A stretch of 27,660 nt of DNA from Ophiothrix spiculata (Eukaryota > Echinodermata > Ophiuroidea > Amphilepidida > Ophiotrichidae), in NCBI GenBank assembly GCA_000969725.1, contig JXSR01S072979.1, one strand, 5' to 3'. Both the position numbers and the translations under genes were made by a program. Under the pieces are notes generated by a model, which was not told the origin of the DNA, searched no databases, and saw only the letters and a list, made by a program, of their open reading frames with translations. This document shows positions 19,594 to 27,427 of the stretch, in pieces. Positions within the stretch are counted from its first letter, which is position 1; every line of letters starts with the position of its first letter.

Positions 19594-19646
19594 TCCCGGA
19601 ACGCACAGCCGTAACATTTGTTTGTTACGGCTCACCGTAACATTTA
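19594..19646. repeat. Direct repeat with hairpin, copy 1
   Basis: TCCCGG(A/T)ACGCACAGCC, then a 10-bp stem hairpin AGCCGTAACA/TGTTACGGCT (19607-19632) and CACCGTAA. An almost identical copy lies 1404 bp downstream at 20998-21046. Confidence 0.75.
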
Positions 19647-20305
19647 CATACCTTGTCGCTGGCGACGTCACATGGTTAAGGTCACGTATGGTCAGGTAAT
19701 GCGTATCAAACAAATGTGACCCGTCATATCGAAAGGTACCTTAATACCGGCAAAGTAAATTACGAGATACAGGCCATTGAAGTTTGGTATTAGCCAAAAA
19801 TCACGTCCAAGGTCGAATTTCTAATTTCATCAGAAACATTACCTTTGAAGTGTATTCTATCATATTAATCAGGTTCCAACATCTAAAACATAAAATAAAT
19901 GTTTTTAAAATACAGATACAAATCCTTTCTCCATTCAAATTTTACCAGTTCAGAAATTTCAAAATCGATTTTCTCAGTACTACAGTTTTCTGAATCAGCC
20001 CGATGCCTTTACCAATTTGGATGTAACTATGCAATCCAACATCCAATAACCAAAAAATAAATTTTCATTTTGGGACCCTTTAGGTACCTTCAAAGCCGAC
20101 CATTTCAGTTTGTGATGCCCGAGTGCATGATTGGAAGGCACTGTATCAATCTTTTTAACAAATATTGCGTCTAACGTCGCATTTCGCGTCAATATGGTAC
20201 TAAAAAAGTGTTAATATATGAATTCGTCAGAGAGTGTATTATGTTCTTGACCAAACCCTAAGCGGGTTTAAGCTACGTCGTATCTCAACATATTGTATTA
20301 CTATT

Positions 20306-20929
20306 GGCTCATTCCAGTGGAAACTGAACCTTTTTTTTATTTCAAGCAAAAAATCAGTTTTTTTATTTGACCACATAAACATGTTTTTCAGTCATACGTT
20401 TGTTACTTGGTACGTAAGAAGTATTTTGCAATCAGAAATTATAAAGTTTGTCTATCCGTGCATGAATGAGCACATGTTTTGTTTCAAAAATGTCACAAAC
20501 GTTACCAAAACGTTACACCAAAATGTCACAAACGTTACCAAACGTTACAACACAAAACAATGCATTAAAATTATTCCTGGCGATATAATGTTCTGTAATT
20601 TTTATGAAATATTTGTAAATATGTTTCCCATAATCGGTGTAAGGCGCAATAAAAAAATCGTTGACACTTCAGAGAAATTGTACTTTGAAGTCATTCAGAG
20701 CAAAAAAACATTTCTGTGTGCGGTCACAAACGTTACCGAACGTTACATGGACTTTACTCAGGTTTTTGGCAATTGATTTAATTTTCAAACATCTGCATGT
20801 CTTGATCCCACCTGTGAGCACCATTATCAACAACAAACTCGTTGATATAATGTTTTTGCTAGGTTCTGTGGCCATTTAAAATTGAAATTTTTCAATTTTT
20901 CGGTCACAAACGTTACTTTGGAATGAGCC
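20306..20929. mobile_element. MITE-like element with CACAAACGTTAC repeats
   Basis: Terminal inverted repeats GGCTCATTCCA (20306-20316 and 20919-20929) flanked by a 4-bp TATT (20302-20305 and 20930-20933). The right half carries four copies of CACAAACGTTAC plus further ACGTTAC words (about 20490-20550, 20725-20745 and 20905-20916). The open frame across it is repeat-driven and not credible as a gene. Superfamily not assigned. Confidence 0.55.
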
Positions 20930-20997
20930 TATTACATTTTGTGATCGTTTGAGTTTACTAAATCCGTTTCATTCATTCAATGACTGTAAACAGTCTG

Positions 20998-21046
20998 TCC
21001 CGGTACGCACAGCCGTAACATTTGTTTGTTACGGCTCACCGTAAAA
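20998..21046. repeat. Direct repeat with hairpin, copy 2
   Basis: Second copy of the 19594-19646 sequence with the same hairpin (21011-21036). The two copies bracket the CACAAACGTTAC element, so they could be ends of a larger nested element or two separate short insertions. Confidence 0.7.
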
Positions 21047-21115
21047 TTGAAGTCGATATAGGTAACGGCTGCTCTAAATGTAGTAAAAATTGCTAATTCC
21101 ATTATACATAAATGC

Positions 21116-21260
21116 ATCATAATCATAATCATAATCTTTATTTCCAAAAAACTTACAAGGTAACATGAAAACTATATCAACTACTCCTTAAAGCTTATAT
21201 TGTTGTAATAACTGATTTTGCCCTATCAGCTAGCATTTTATTCCCATGAATTGAAAAAGG
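21116..21260 (-). repeat. Probable LINE 3' end, minus strand
   Basis: Read on the minus strand it ends 'ttggaaataaagattatgat' followed by ATTATG repeats: a poly-adenylation-like AATAAA and a short simple-sequence tail, typical of CR1/L2-like LINE 3' ends. No coding part is retained. Confidence 0.4.
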
Positions 21261-21409
21261 AAGGGGAATAAAAAGGGGTCTTTTAGTAGCGTATCGATAG
21301 CGTAGTTATCGTCATCCTGCGTTGTCAGTTGATTTTTTTGTGTGTGTGTGAAAAGGGTTAACATTGCCTAACTGCATACGTTGATGGATTATGATCAAAC
21401 CTGGGTCAC

Positions 21410-21839
21410 AGGTAACCCTCATTTGTTGATGAGGTCAAAGACCACATACCAAAGTCAAAGGTCACATACGGTCAAATTATAAGACATGATTTACGTTTGT
21501 AATATCATGGTAACCTGAATTTGAGGTCAGAGGTTACACCCAATGTTTTATAAGATAGTACTAGGTCAAATATATATAAGGAAAAGCCAAACCAGAGGTG
21601 TTCCAAGAACTATATAGTACTAGAACTTTTTATAGTTACACCTTATCCTTATAGCATGTATAAATTGGAAGGTAGGGTGTGAGTGTTGAAACTGGTTCGA
21701 AAATTATGTGGTCATTTATATCATAAAACTTAAATAAGGAGCATTAATCCTGTCATTAATCGTTGTAATGATAAAAGTATATGCTTGGAGCAACGAAATA
21801 TATTATTTGCATAATTATTGTTCTTTTATTTTATTTTAG
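21410..21839 (+). repeat. Duplicated intron segment before B2
   Basis: Collinear with 24664-24927: 'caaaggtcacata(c/a)gg', 'ttataagac(a/t)tgattta', 'acacctta...atgtataaat', 'gagcaa(c/t)gaaatata' and the pyrimidine-rich acceptor. Shows co-duplication of the intron upstream of B2 and B3. Confidence 0.7.
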
Positions 21840-22103
21840 CGCCATCAAAACCTCCTATGGAGATAACAGCAGACACTACAGAAACAGACCTGTCTTTTAC
21901 ATGGGACGGCCCACCATGTGGATCTAGACATGGTTTAATTCGAGGATACTATTATCGCCTGAATACAACTAATGGAGAGTTACTACAGTCTGAGAATATT
22001 TCAGCTGTTGCTGTACGTTTTCCAGATTTTAACTACAATGACTATTCGTTTGAGGTCGCAGCATATACGTCAGAAGGCATTGGTCCATATGCAGAACCAC
22101 TAG
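21840..22103 (+). CDS. Tie-like receptor, FN3 domain exon B2
   Basis: Internal exon of 264 nt after TTTATTTTAG and before GTAAGA, phase 1 at both ends. Closest paralogue of B1: PSKPPMEITADTTETDLSFT, WDGPPCGSRHGLIRGYYYRL, then FEVAAYTSEGIGPYAEPL. By my count 12 of about 87 aligned residues differ, seven of them within the nine-residue stretch RSGDTSTAI versus QSENISAVA. It lacks the last 24 nt of B1 (the NGTFDQLP tail), an in-frame loss. Sequons NTT and NIS. The junction with B3 gives Glu (G+AG), which keeps the frame although no A-type exon follows. Confidence 0.85.
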
Positions 22104-22490
22104 GTAAGATTTTGACTAGCATTTTAGCTCTACTTGGACTAATAAAATGACGCAATTTGATTCACCGATAGTCGGGTGTTGATACGTACATACTAATCTA
22201 AATCATGAAATATACGTGTTTATCACCGTAAATATTTTTCTTATAGTCGGTTCATTTGCATGTATATATTGTTTTTCATGTGACCCCTGCTACATGTACT
22301 AGTTCTTACAGGGGCACTTGGTTTCCTACGTCGAAAAACAAAAAAATCTTTCCTACATATTTCGTCTCTTTTCTCTGCATACGAAATATCAATAGGATAA
22401 GCCTGGCTTTCTTTTCAAATGTTAATAATGATTAACATAATGTCAAAGGAACACTTCATGATTACGAATCATGAGCTTAACTAACTATAT
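22104..22490 (+). repeat. Duplicated intron segment after B2
   Basis: Counterpart of 16249-16700, with the same landmarks in the same order. The match ends near the TA-flanked element starting at 22511. Confidence 0.75.
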
Positions 22491-22510
22491 GGTTTTAGGA
22501 ACACATCATA

Positions 22511-23376
22511 TGAGTGGTGCTCTGGCATAATGAGCGGAAAGTCGCGATTGAAGATTTTGAATAAATGGCTGCTAAAGTAAAAATATGATGAAAAGATCAA
22601 ATTTCGTTTTTTGACATTAAACAAATAAATGCATTAGGGTTAACCTATATTTCGCGTTTTGAAGGTCAATTCCACCGGGAAGTGTAATTATTCACGGGTA
22701 ATTGATCGCGTTTTGCTATTGTACACTATTATAGTAAACAGTAACTTTAAAATCGATTTGCGACAATTTTTTACTGCCAAGTTTTGAGTGGACTGCCTTG
22801 CATTTCGATCTCTAAATGAAAATTGTAAATATGTAGGAATCATATTTACTGTAATGATTTTATTCCAACGAGAAATAAAAAGGTTTTCTCAGATCAATCA
22901 ATAAAAACGTCTGGACCTATTCTTTGGAATGCAATTGATCACAAAATAAAAAAATCAAAGTCAATAAAACACTTTCGTAAACAACTGAAGTGTCACCTCA
23001 TATCAAATTATCATTAGCAAATCTTTGTTTGGAGCATAAGTGACTTTTGTAGTTTCTTTGTTTTTGTATTTGTTTTGTATAATTTTTTCTCAGGGTTGTG
23101 ATTACATCAGGCCTTCCTGGCCTTTCAATCACATCCCCCATATTGATTTGTTTGTTTTTATGTACAATTTTTAATACGTTTGTAAATATTGATATGGAAA
23201 ATAAAACTGTCTGAAAGAATGAATGAATGAATGAATGAATGAATGAATGAATTGTAGAAAGAAAGTATGACATATTATATATCATTCGAAAGCTGAGATT
23301 ATAGAGAATTAAAATATGCCATAAACTCAATTTTGAAAATCGCGACTTTCCGCTCATTTTGCCAGAGCACCACTCA
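22511..23376. mobile_element. TA-flanked DNA element (MITE) with nested LINE end
   Basis: Terminal inverted repeats begin TGAGTGGTGCTCTGGCA and run about 39 bp (through AATGAGCGGAAAGTCGCGAT) with one mismatch. TA lies on both sides (22509-22510 and 23377-23378). The interior is largely a 5'-truncated LINE 3' end. TA duplication suggests Tc1/mariner-like mobility. No transposase. Confidence 0.7.
22862..23252 (+). pseudogene. LINE ORF2 C-terminus, 3' UTR and GAAT tail
   Basis: The + strand frame from 22862 reads IPTRNKKVFSDQSIKTSGPI, then LWNAIDHKIKKSKSIKHFRK, QLKCHLISNYH, stop. This is the conserved C-terminus of CR1/L2-like LINE ORF2. About 220 bp of 3' UTR follows ('catcaggccttcctggcctt'), ending AATAAAACTGTCTGAAA and a (GAAT)9 tail at 23217-23252. 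It is 5'-truncated, as usual for LINE insertions, and nested in the TA-flanked element. Confidence 0.75.
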
Positions 23377-23551
23377 TATGACTTCTAAAGTACGCGATGA
23401 TTTAACCTATAGCGGTCTAAAACCATGATAAAATATACATTTATACTTTAAACACCCGGTTTTAGTTTCAAATACAGTGTACTGACTACAAACTTATTCA
23501 ATGTATATCTAAGTTTAACTAATTGATTTTATGTTCTAACGTTATACTAAT

Positions 23552-23640
23552 TCTCAATTTTCTTATTATATTCATGGTGTTTGTGCTGCGTATTCTCGGA
23601 CTTGGGTCATCAAATCTTCCTTTTAAAGTGAACTGTACAA
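23552..23640 (+). other. Recurrent donor-ending block, copy 3 (possible microexon)
   Basis: 'tcaattttcttattatattc', then 'atggtgtttgtgct', 'attctcgga' and TTCCTTTTAAAG|TGAACTGTACAA|GTAAGTA. Copy 3 has a fair polypyrimidine tract and AG, giving a 12-nt phase 1-1 exon (23629-23640, x-Asn-Cys-Thr). The frame is also open back through an ATG (MVFVLRILGLGSSNLPFKVN), so a short first exon is an alternative. Unproven. Confidence 0.3.
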
Positions 23641-23739
23641 GTAAGTAATTCCAGCCTGTAAATAAATGATAAGTTTCCAAGTCAAGTATTGCAGATAAGT
23701 TTGTTCTTTCCATTTGAAGGTTTTTTTAAGAGGTTTAAA

Positions 23740-24110
23740 TCGCTATTCATATTCTTTCATTATGATTGTTGTTTCAGGTAGCCTTCACAACTCAGTTATT
23801 TTCAAAAATTCGGGTTTGCAAAAATAGTTCAATGATTTTTTCACTAATGATACACATTTGATAAAAAGAAAAGTTAAACAGAACACATATATATTGTTGA
23901 CCTCTTTTCAACTTGGGTAATTTTTAGAAATTCGACATTTTCAAACTACATGGTATTAAAAGTTTTCCCAAAGACATGTTTTATTATACCTACAATACTA
24001 ATAAAAAAAATTGTTTTTTAACATCAAATATTTGATAGTGGAATATTTTGGCGCGACAGATACCAAGTTGAAATCTAGTTGTCTTGCATTTATATATACA
24101 TACTATAATA
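23740..24110 (+). repeat. Duplicated intron segment, counterpart of 18150-18740
   Basis: 'tttcattatgattgttgttt(c)aggtag' and 'aacatcaaatatttgatagt...ttgaaatctagtt...atatatacatacta' match the intron between copy 2 and A2 in order. The A-type FN3 exon expected after this (as at 19238) is absent; sequence unrelated to it begins at about 24120. Confidence 0.6.
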
Positions 24111-24209
24111 GATTTATTTTATTATTGCAATTTCCCCCTGTCTCTTGAACAGTCTATTGCTACCCGTACACCTTACCCAACTCTGATCCTAGAACCATGC
24201 TGCCCACCC

Positions 24210-24598
24210 ATGGCAAAAGGAACCAAGTGACATTTTGGGAGAAATTGAGTTATTGCTTGGAAATGGTTGAGTGTGACCATATCTAACTAATAAACTCACT
24301 TGAGCAACCAATGTTGCGAGCGAAACCATCGCCCTTCAGCTGGGTTGGTTTCGCTCGCAACGTTGGTTGCTCAAGTAAGTTTAATTCTGGTTGCCATGAT
24401 TAATATATTCTGAACTTGAATCAACCCAGATGAATGAGAGTATACATGATCAACTAATAAATTCATTAACATATATATAAATATTACACCCAACCACCAA
24501 AAATAACACCTTGAAAATTGAGAATCGTATACAAGTCAATGGTAGCTTCAAACAGTTTTCTCAAAATAATCAATTTGTCACTTGGTTGCTTTTGCCAT
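24210..24598. mobile_element. Inverted-repeat element enclosing a strong hairpin
   Basis: Outer arms of 23 bp (24210-24232 and 24576-24598; 22 of 23 match: ATGGCAAAAGSAACCAAGTGACA) enclose a second, stronger inverted repeat of 37-bp arms (24292-24328 and 24346-24382) with a 17-nt loop. No coding sequence. It lies where the third A-type FN3 exon would be expected. Target duplications not identified. Confidence 0.5.
24292..24382. repeat. 91-nt near-perfect hairpin
   Basis: Left arm AAACTCACTTGAGCAACCAA continues to GTTGCGAGCGAAACCA; the right arm is its reverse complement with two differences (one would be a G-U pair in RNA). Loop 'tcgcccttcagctgggt'. The stem of 37 bp and total length of 91 nt fit a pre-miRNA-like fold or a small foldback MITE. 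Confidence 0.75.
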
Positions 24599-24927
24599 TT
24601 CTGTTTTCGGAAAAAACAATAATTCTTCTTATTGCGCAGGCAACACTCATTTTTTGTTGAGCTCAAAATCAAAGGTCACATAAGGTTAAGTTATAAGACT
24701 TGATTTAATATGATTTGTTAATGAGGTAAAAAGGTTATATAAGGTCATAATAAGGTCATAGATAAAACGTGGGCTTTATATCCACACCTTAAAATGTATA
24801 AATGGGAAGAGGAACAGCTTTTTTTATATTATATTGCAATAATTGTATAAAAACATCGATTTAAAGTGTATGATTAGAGCAATGAAATATAATCATTAAC
24901 ATGTTGTTCTTCTTGTTTTGTTTTTAG

Positions 24928-25203
24928 AGCCATCAAAACCCGGGGAAGTAACAACAAACGTAACTAAAACACATCTGTCTTTTAAGTGGCTCAATCCACT
25001 ATGTGAATCTGGATTAATCCAAGGATACTCTTATCGTCTGAACGCAACTAATGGAGAGATACTACGGTCTGGCAATGTTTCAGACCTCGATGTACAATTC
25101 GCAGATTTGAACCACACTGGCTATTTGTTTGAGGTTGCAGCATATACATCAGAAGGCATGGGTTCATATTCAGTGCCATTAAACGGTACATTTGACCAAC
25201 CAG
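24928..25203 (+). CDS. Tie-like receptor, FN3 domain exon B3
   Basis: Internal exon of 276 nt after TTGTTTTTAG and before GTAAAG, phase 1 at both ends. It encodes PSKPGEVTTNVTKTHLSFKW, LNPLCESGLIQGYSYRLNAT, NGEILRSGNVS, and FEVAAYTSEGMGSYSVPLNG, then TFDQP. Clearly a B-type FN3 domain but more diverged than B1/B2, with deletions in the B-C turn. It retains the B1-like NGTFDQ(L)P tail missing from B2. Five sequons (NVT, NAT, NVS, NHT, NGT) make it the most heavily glycosylated-looking module. The exon ends in G, so the protein continues in an exon beyond the LINE at 25330 and outside the window. Confidence 0.85.
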
Positions 25204-25329
25204 GTAAAGTATGATTATGGGTTAATACATGCGCATTTCATGTTGCGAGTAATCAACCTTCAACACATGCTCAGATATTTGATACGTGATATTTGCACGT
25301 ATTGGTCAAATTAAGGGGCGCAACATTAG

Positions 25330-25752
25330 ATATCAAGGCAAAAATTGCCGAGGGTCCTGGATGATTGGATGATTGATAAGCGGCAGTATGGAAATGTGAA
25401 AGGGATGTCAACAGCTCACTACTTAGTCAGCCTTATTCATTACCTTCACCAGGGGGCCGATAAAAGTCACCATATAGGAACAGTGGTCCTGACTGATTTT
25501 TCCAAAGCGTTTGATTTAGTTGACCACACTATCCTCATTGAGAAAATGATCCACATGGGAATCCGGAGGTCCGTCGTTCCTTGGATTTGTGACTTTCTCC
25601 ACAACCATCAACAATGTGTGAGGTTTAACAATGTCCTTTCTGATTATGTGCCGCAACACGAGGGTGTTCCTCAGGGTACAAAATGAGGCCCAATTGGCTT
25701 CCAAATACACATTAACGAGGCTGCTGTAAATTCTACTTCCATGTGCTGGAAA
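25330..25752 (+). pseudogene. LINE reverse transcriptase, 5' part (interrupted)
   Basis: Encodes RQYGNVKGMSTAHYLVSLIH, VVLTDFSKAFDLVDHTIL (palm A, catalytic Asp), VPWICDFLHNHQQCVRFNNV, and HEGVPQGTK. It then hits an in-frame TGA at 25684 where Leu is expected, and reads on through GPIGFQIHINEA to CWK. The next codon starts the YVDD box but is cut by the 957-bp MITE. It is 5'-truncated at about 25330: no endonuclease, no RT fingers. A different LINE family from the one at 7.7-9.7 kb. Confidence 0.85.
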
Positions 25753-25754
25753 TA

Positions 25755-26711
25755 TACAGTTCAAAATAAATAATTCCCCCCTAAGGAATATTGATTTTTC
25801 TGGAAAAAAGTTAGGCCCTGTAATTTGTTTCAAATTGTAAAATGAAGGCTAGAATGATACAAATTCAACGTGCACTAAAGTTTTCCATAACACTTAACGT
25901 TCTTCTTAAAATGTTCCTATTTTTGAAATTTCGTGACGAATCAAATGTTGCAGTTTCTTGTATTGGAATTTGAAAGTTGATGAAATTTGAATTGTAAGAC
26001 AAAAAACCAAGAGTAGTCATTATTCAAATGGTAAGCACTTGTGAGGATAAAAAACGACGGTACCTGATCATTCATGGTTAAATGAACAAAACTTACGGGT
26101 TTATGGTTAAATGAAAGTAAATTAAAAGTGACATTTTCCAGAGGACTCTCCTTTTAAAAGTGCTTAGATTGTTTTCAAATTAATTTTACCTTTTGAAATG
26201 TTGAATAAGACACAGAAATTAATGTTTAAATGCTTCCTTTTGATTCTGAGGAATGGAAAACTCCTTACCATATCATTTTGCTTCGTTTAAGCCACCATCG
26301 ATAACTGCGATTTCAACGGCAATTAGGCCTAAAGACGTTTTAAAATTTTCATCTACACTTACCTGATATTCATTCAACCGTGAACAAGTCACTTACGTTT
26401 TCATTCAGAAGTAACAAACATAAATTTTGAATAATGTTTACTACGAAGCAGAGTTAAAAATTTTCCTTACATTTAAAAATTCGAGAATTTTTCATATTCA
26501 TATACAGAAAAATTACAACTTTTAATTCACCCTGAAATTTCATAACTGATGACTTTTCAAGAAAAAGGTTTCGTTGTGTGTGAAACTTTATTGCACACTG
26601 AATTTGTATCCTTCCAGCCTACATTTTACAGATTGGAAAAAATTAAAAGGTCCCAAATGATTTCTAGAAAAATCAATATTCTTGAGGGGGACTTATTTAT
26701 TTTGAACTGTA
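25755..26711. mobile_element. Tc1-like long-TIR MITE inserted in the LINE RT
   Basis: 957 bp with terminal inverted repeats starting TACAGTTCAAAATAAATAA, continuing past the poly-C/poly-G tract and 'aatattgatttttct', then 'tgtaaaatg.aggct.gaa', 'gatacaaattca' for at least 140 bp at roughly 75-80% identity, with weaker similarity further in. TA is duplicated (25753-25754 and 26712-26713). The TACAGTT- start and TA target fit Tc1-type elements. No transposase frame. Confidence 0.85.
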
Positions 26712-26713
26712 TA

Positions 26714-27427
26714 TGTGGATGACTTGACATTTGCAGAGAATTCTACTTGCTCACATTATCCTTCAAGCTCTCTGCAGGCTGATCTCGATGAATTTACCAA
26801 ATGGTCGAAGGATAATATGCTCAAGTTAAATCCCTCCAGTTTTATTTTGGTAAAAATCCCCTCCAGCCTTGCGACTTGAGTATCGGTCTTGAGCCACTGT
26901 TTTATATCAATGAAGCAAAGGTTTTGGGAATTTCCCTTGAAAACAACCTTAAATGGAACATACAAGTTGACGTGAAAAAAGCCAACAAAAGGTTGTTTAT
27001 GTTGAGGACATTAAAGCGCTTTGGCTTTAGCAGTGACGAACTTCGTGTGGTGTACGGTGGATATGTACGACCAATTCTCGAATCCGCTGACGTTGTGTGG
27101 CACCCAAGTATCACTTCCAAACAATCTCGTGACATTGAATCCATCCAAAGAAGAACATGTCACATTATCCTTGGTAATTCATATGAGTCTTACATTGATG
27201 CTTTGGGTAGCTGCCAATTTGACTCCCTGTTTGAAAGGAGGGAGAACCATTGTCGTAGGTTTGCTGAAGAGCTCCCTAAAAATGAGCGGACTATAAATCT
27301 CTTCTCCCTCCTTCCAGATTTGAGTGTCATGGCTCCCTTAATAGTGTCAATATTTCAAATGCGGGTTAGGACAAAGTGCTTCGAAAATAATCATATACCC
27401 TATTTTATCAAAATTTTAAACAAATGA
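26714..27427 (+). pseudogene. LINE reverse transcriptase, 3' part
   Basis: Continues the interrupted RT directly at VDDLTFAENST (second half of the catalytic box), then LQADLDEFTKWSKDNMLKLN. A frameshift near 26871 follows, then LSIGLEPLFYINEAKVLGIS, NNLKWNIQVDVKKANKRLFM, LRTLKRFGFSS, VRPILESADVVWHPSI, and IESIQRRTCHIILGNSYESY to a stop at 27425. These are the RT thumb and C-terminal conserved blocks of CR1/Jockey-like LINEs, including the RPxLExAxxVWHPxxT motif. One frameshift plus the upstream TGA and the MITE make it inactive. Confidence 0.85.

Noticed and set aside
20234..20776. 180-codon open frame
   Set aside because: Spans the end of a MITE-like element; the repeated NVTNVTK is produced by the CACAAACGTTAC words. 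No start context or splice partner.
22998..23357. 119-codon minus-strand frame with HSFIHSF repeats
   Set aside because: Antisense of the LINE 3' UTR; the peptide repeat is the complement of the (GAAT)n tail.
23760..23790. Recursive (zero-length) splice site TTTCAG|GTAGCC, also TTTAG|GTAGAC at 18189
   Set aside because: Both paralogous introns keep an AG|GT juxtaposition, but the donor half is weak and the frame after it stops soon; no evidence beyond the match.
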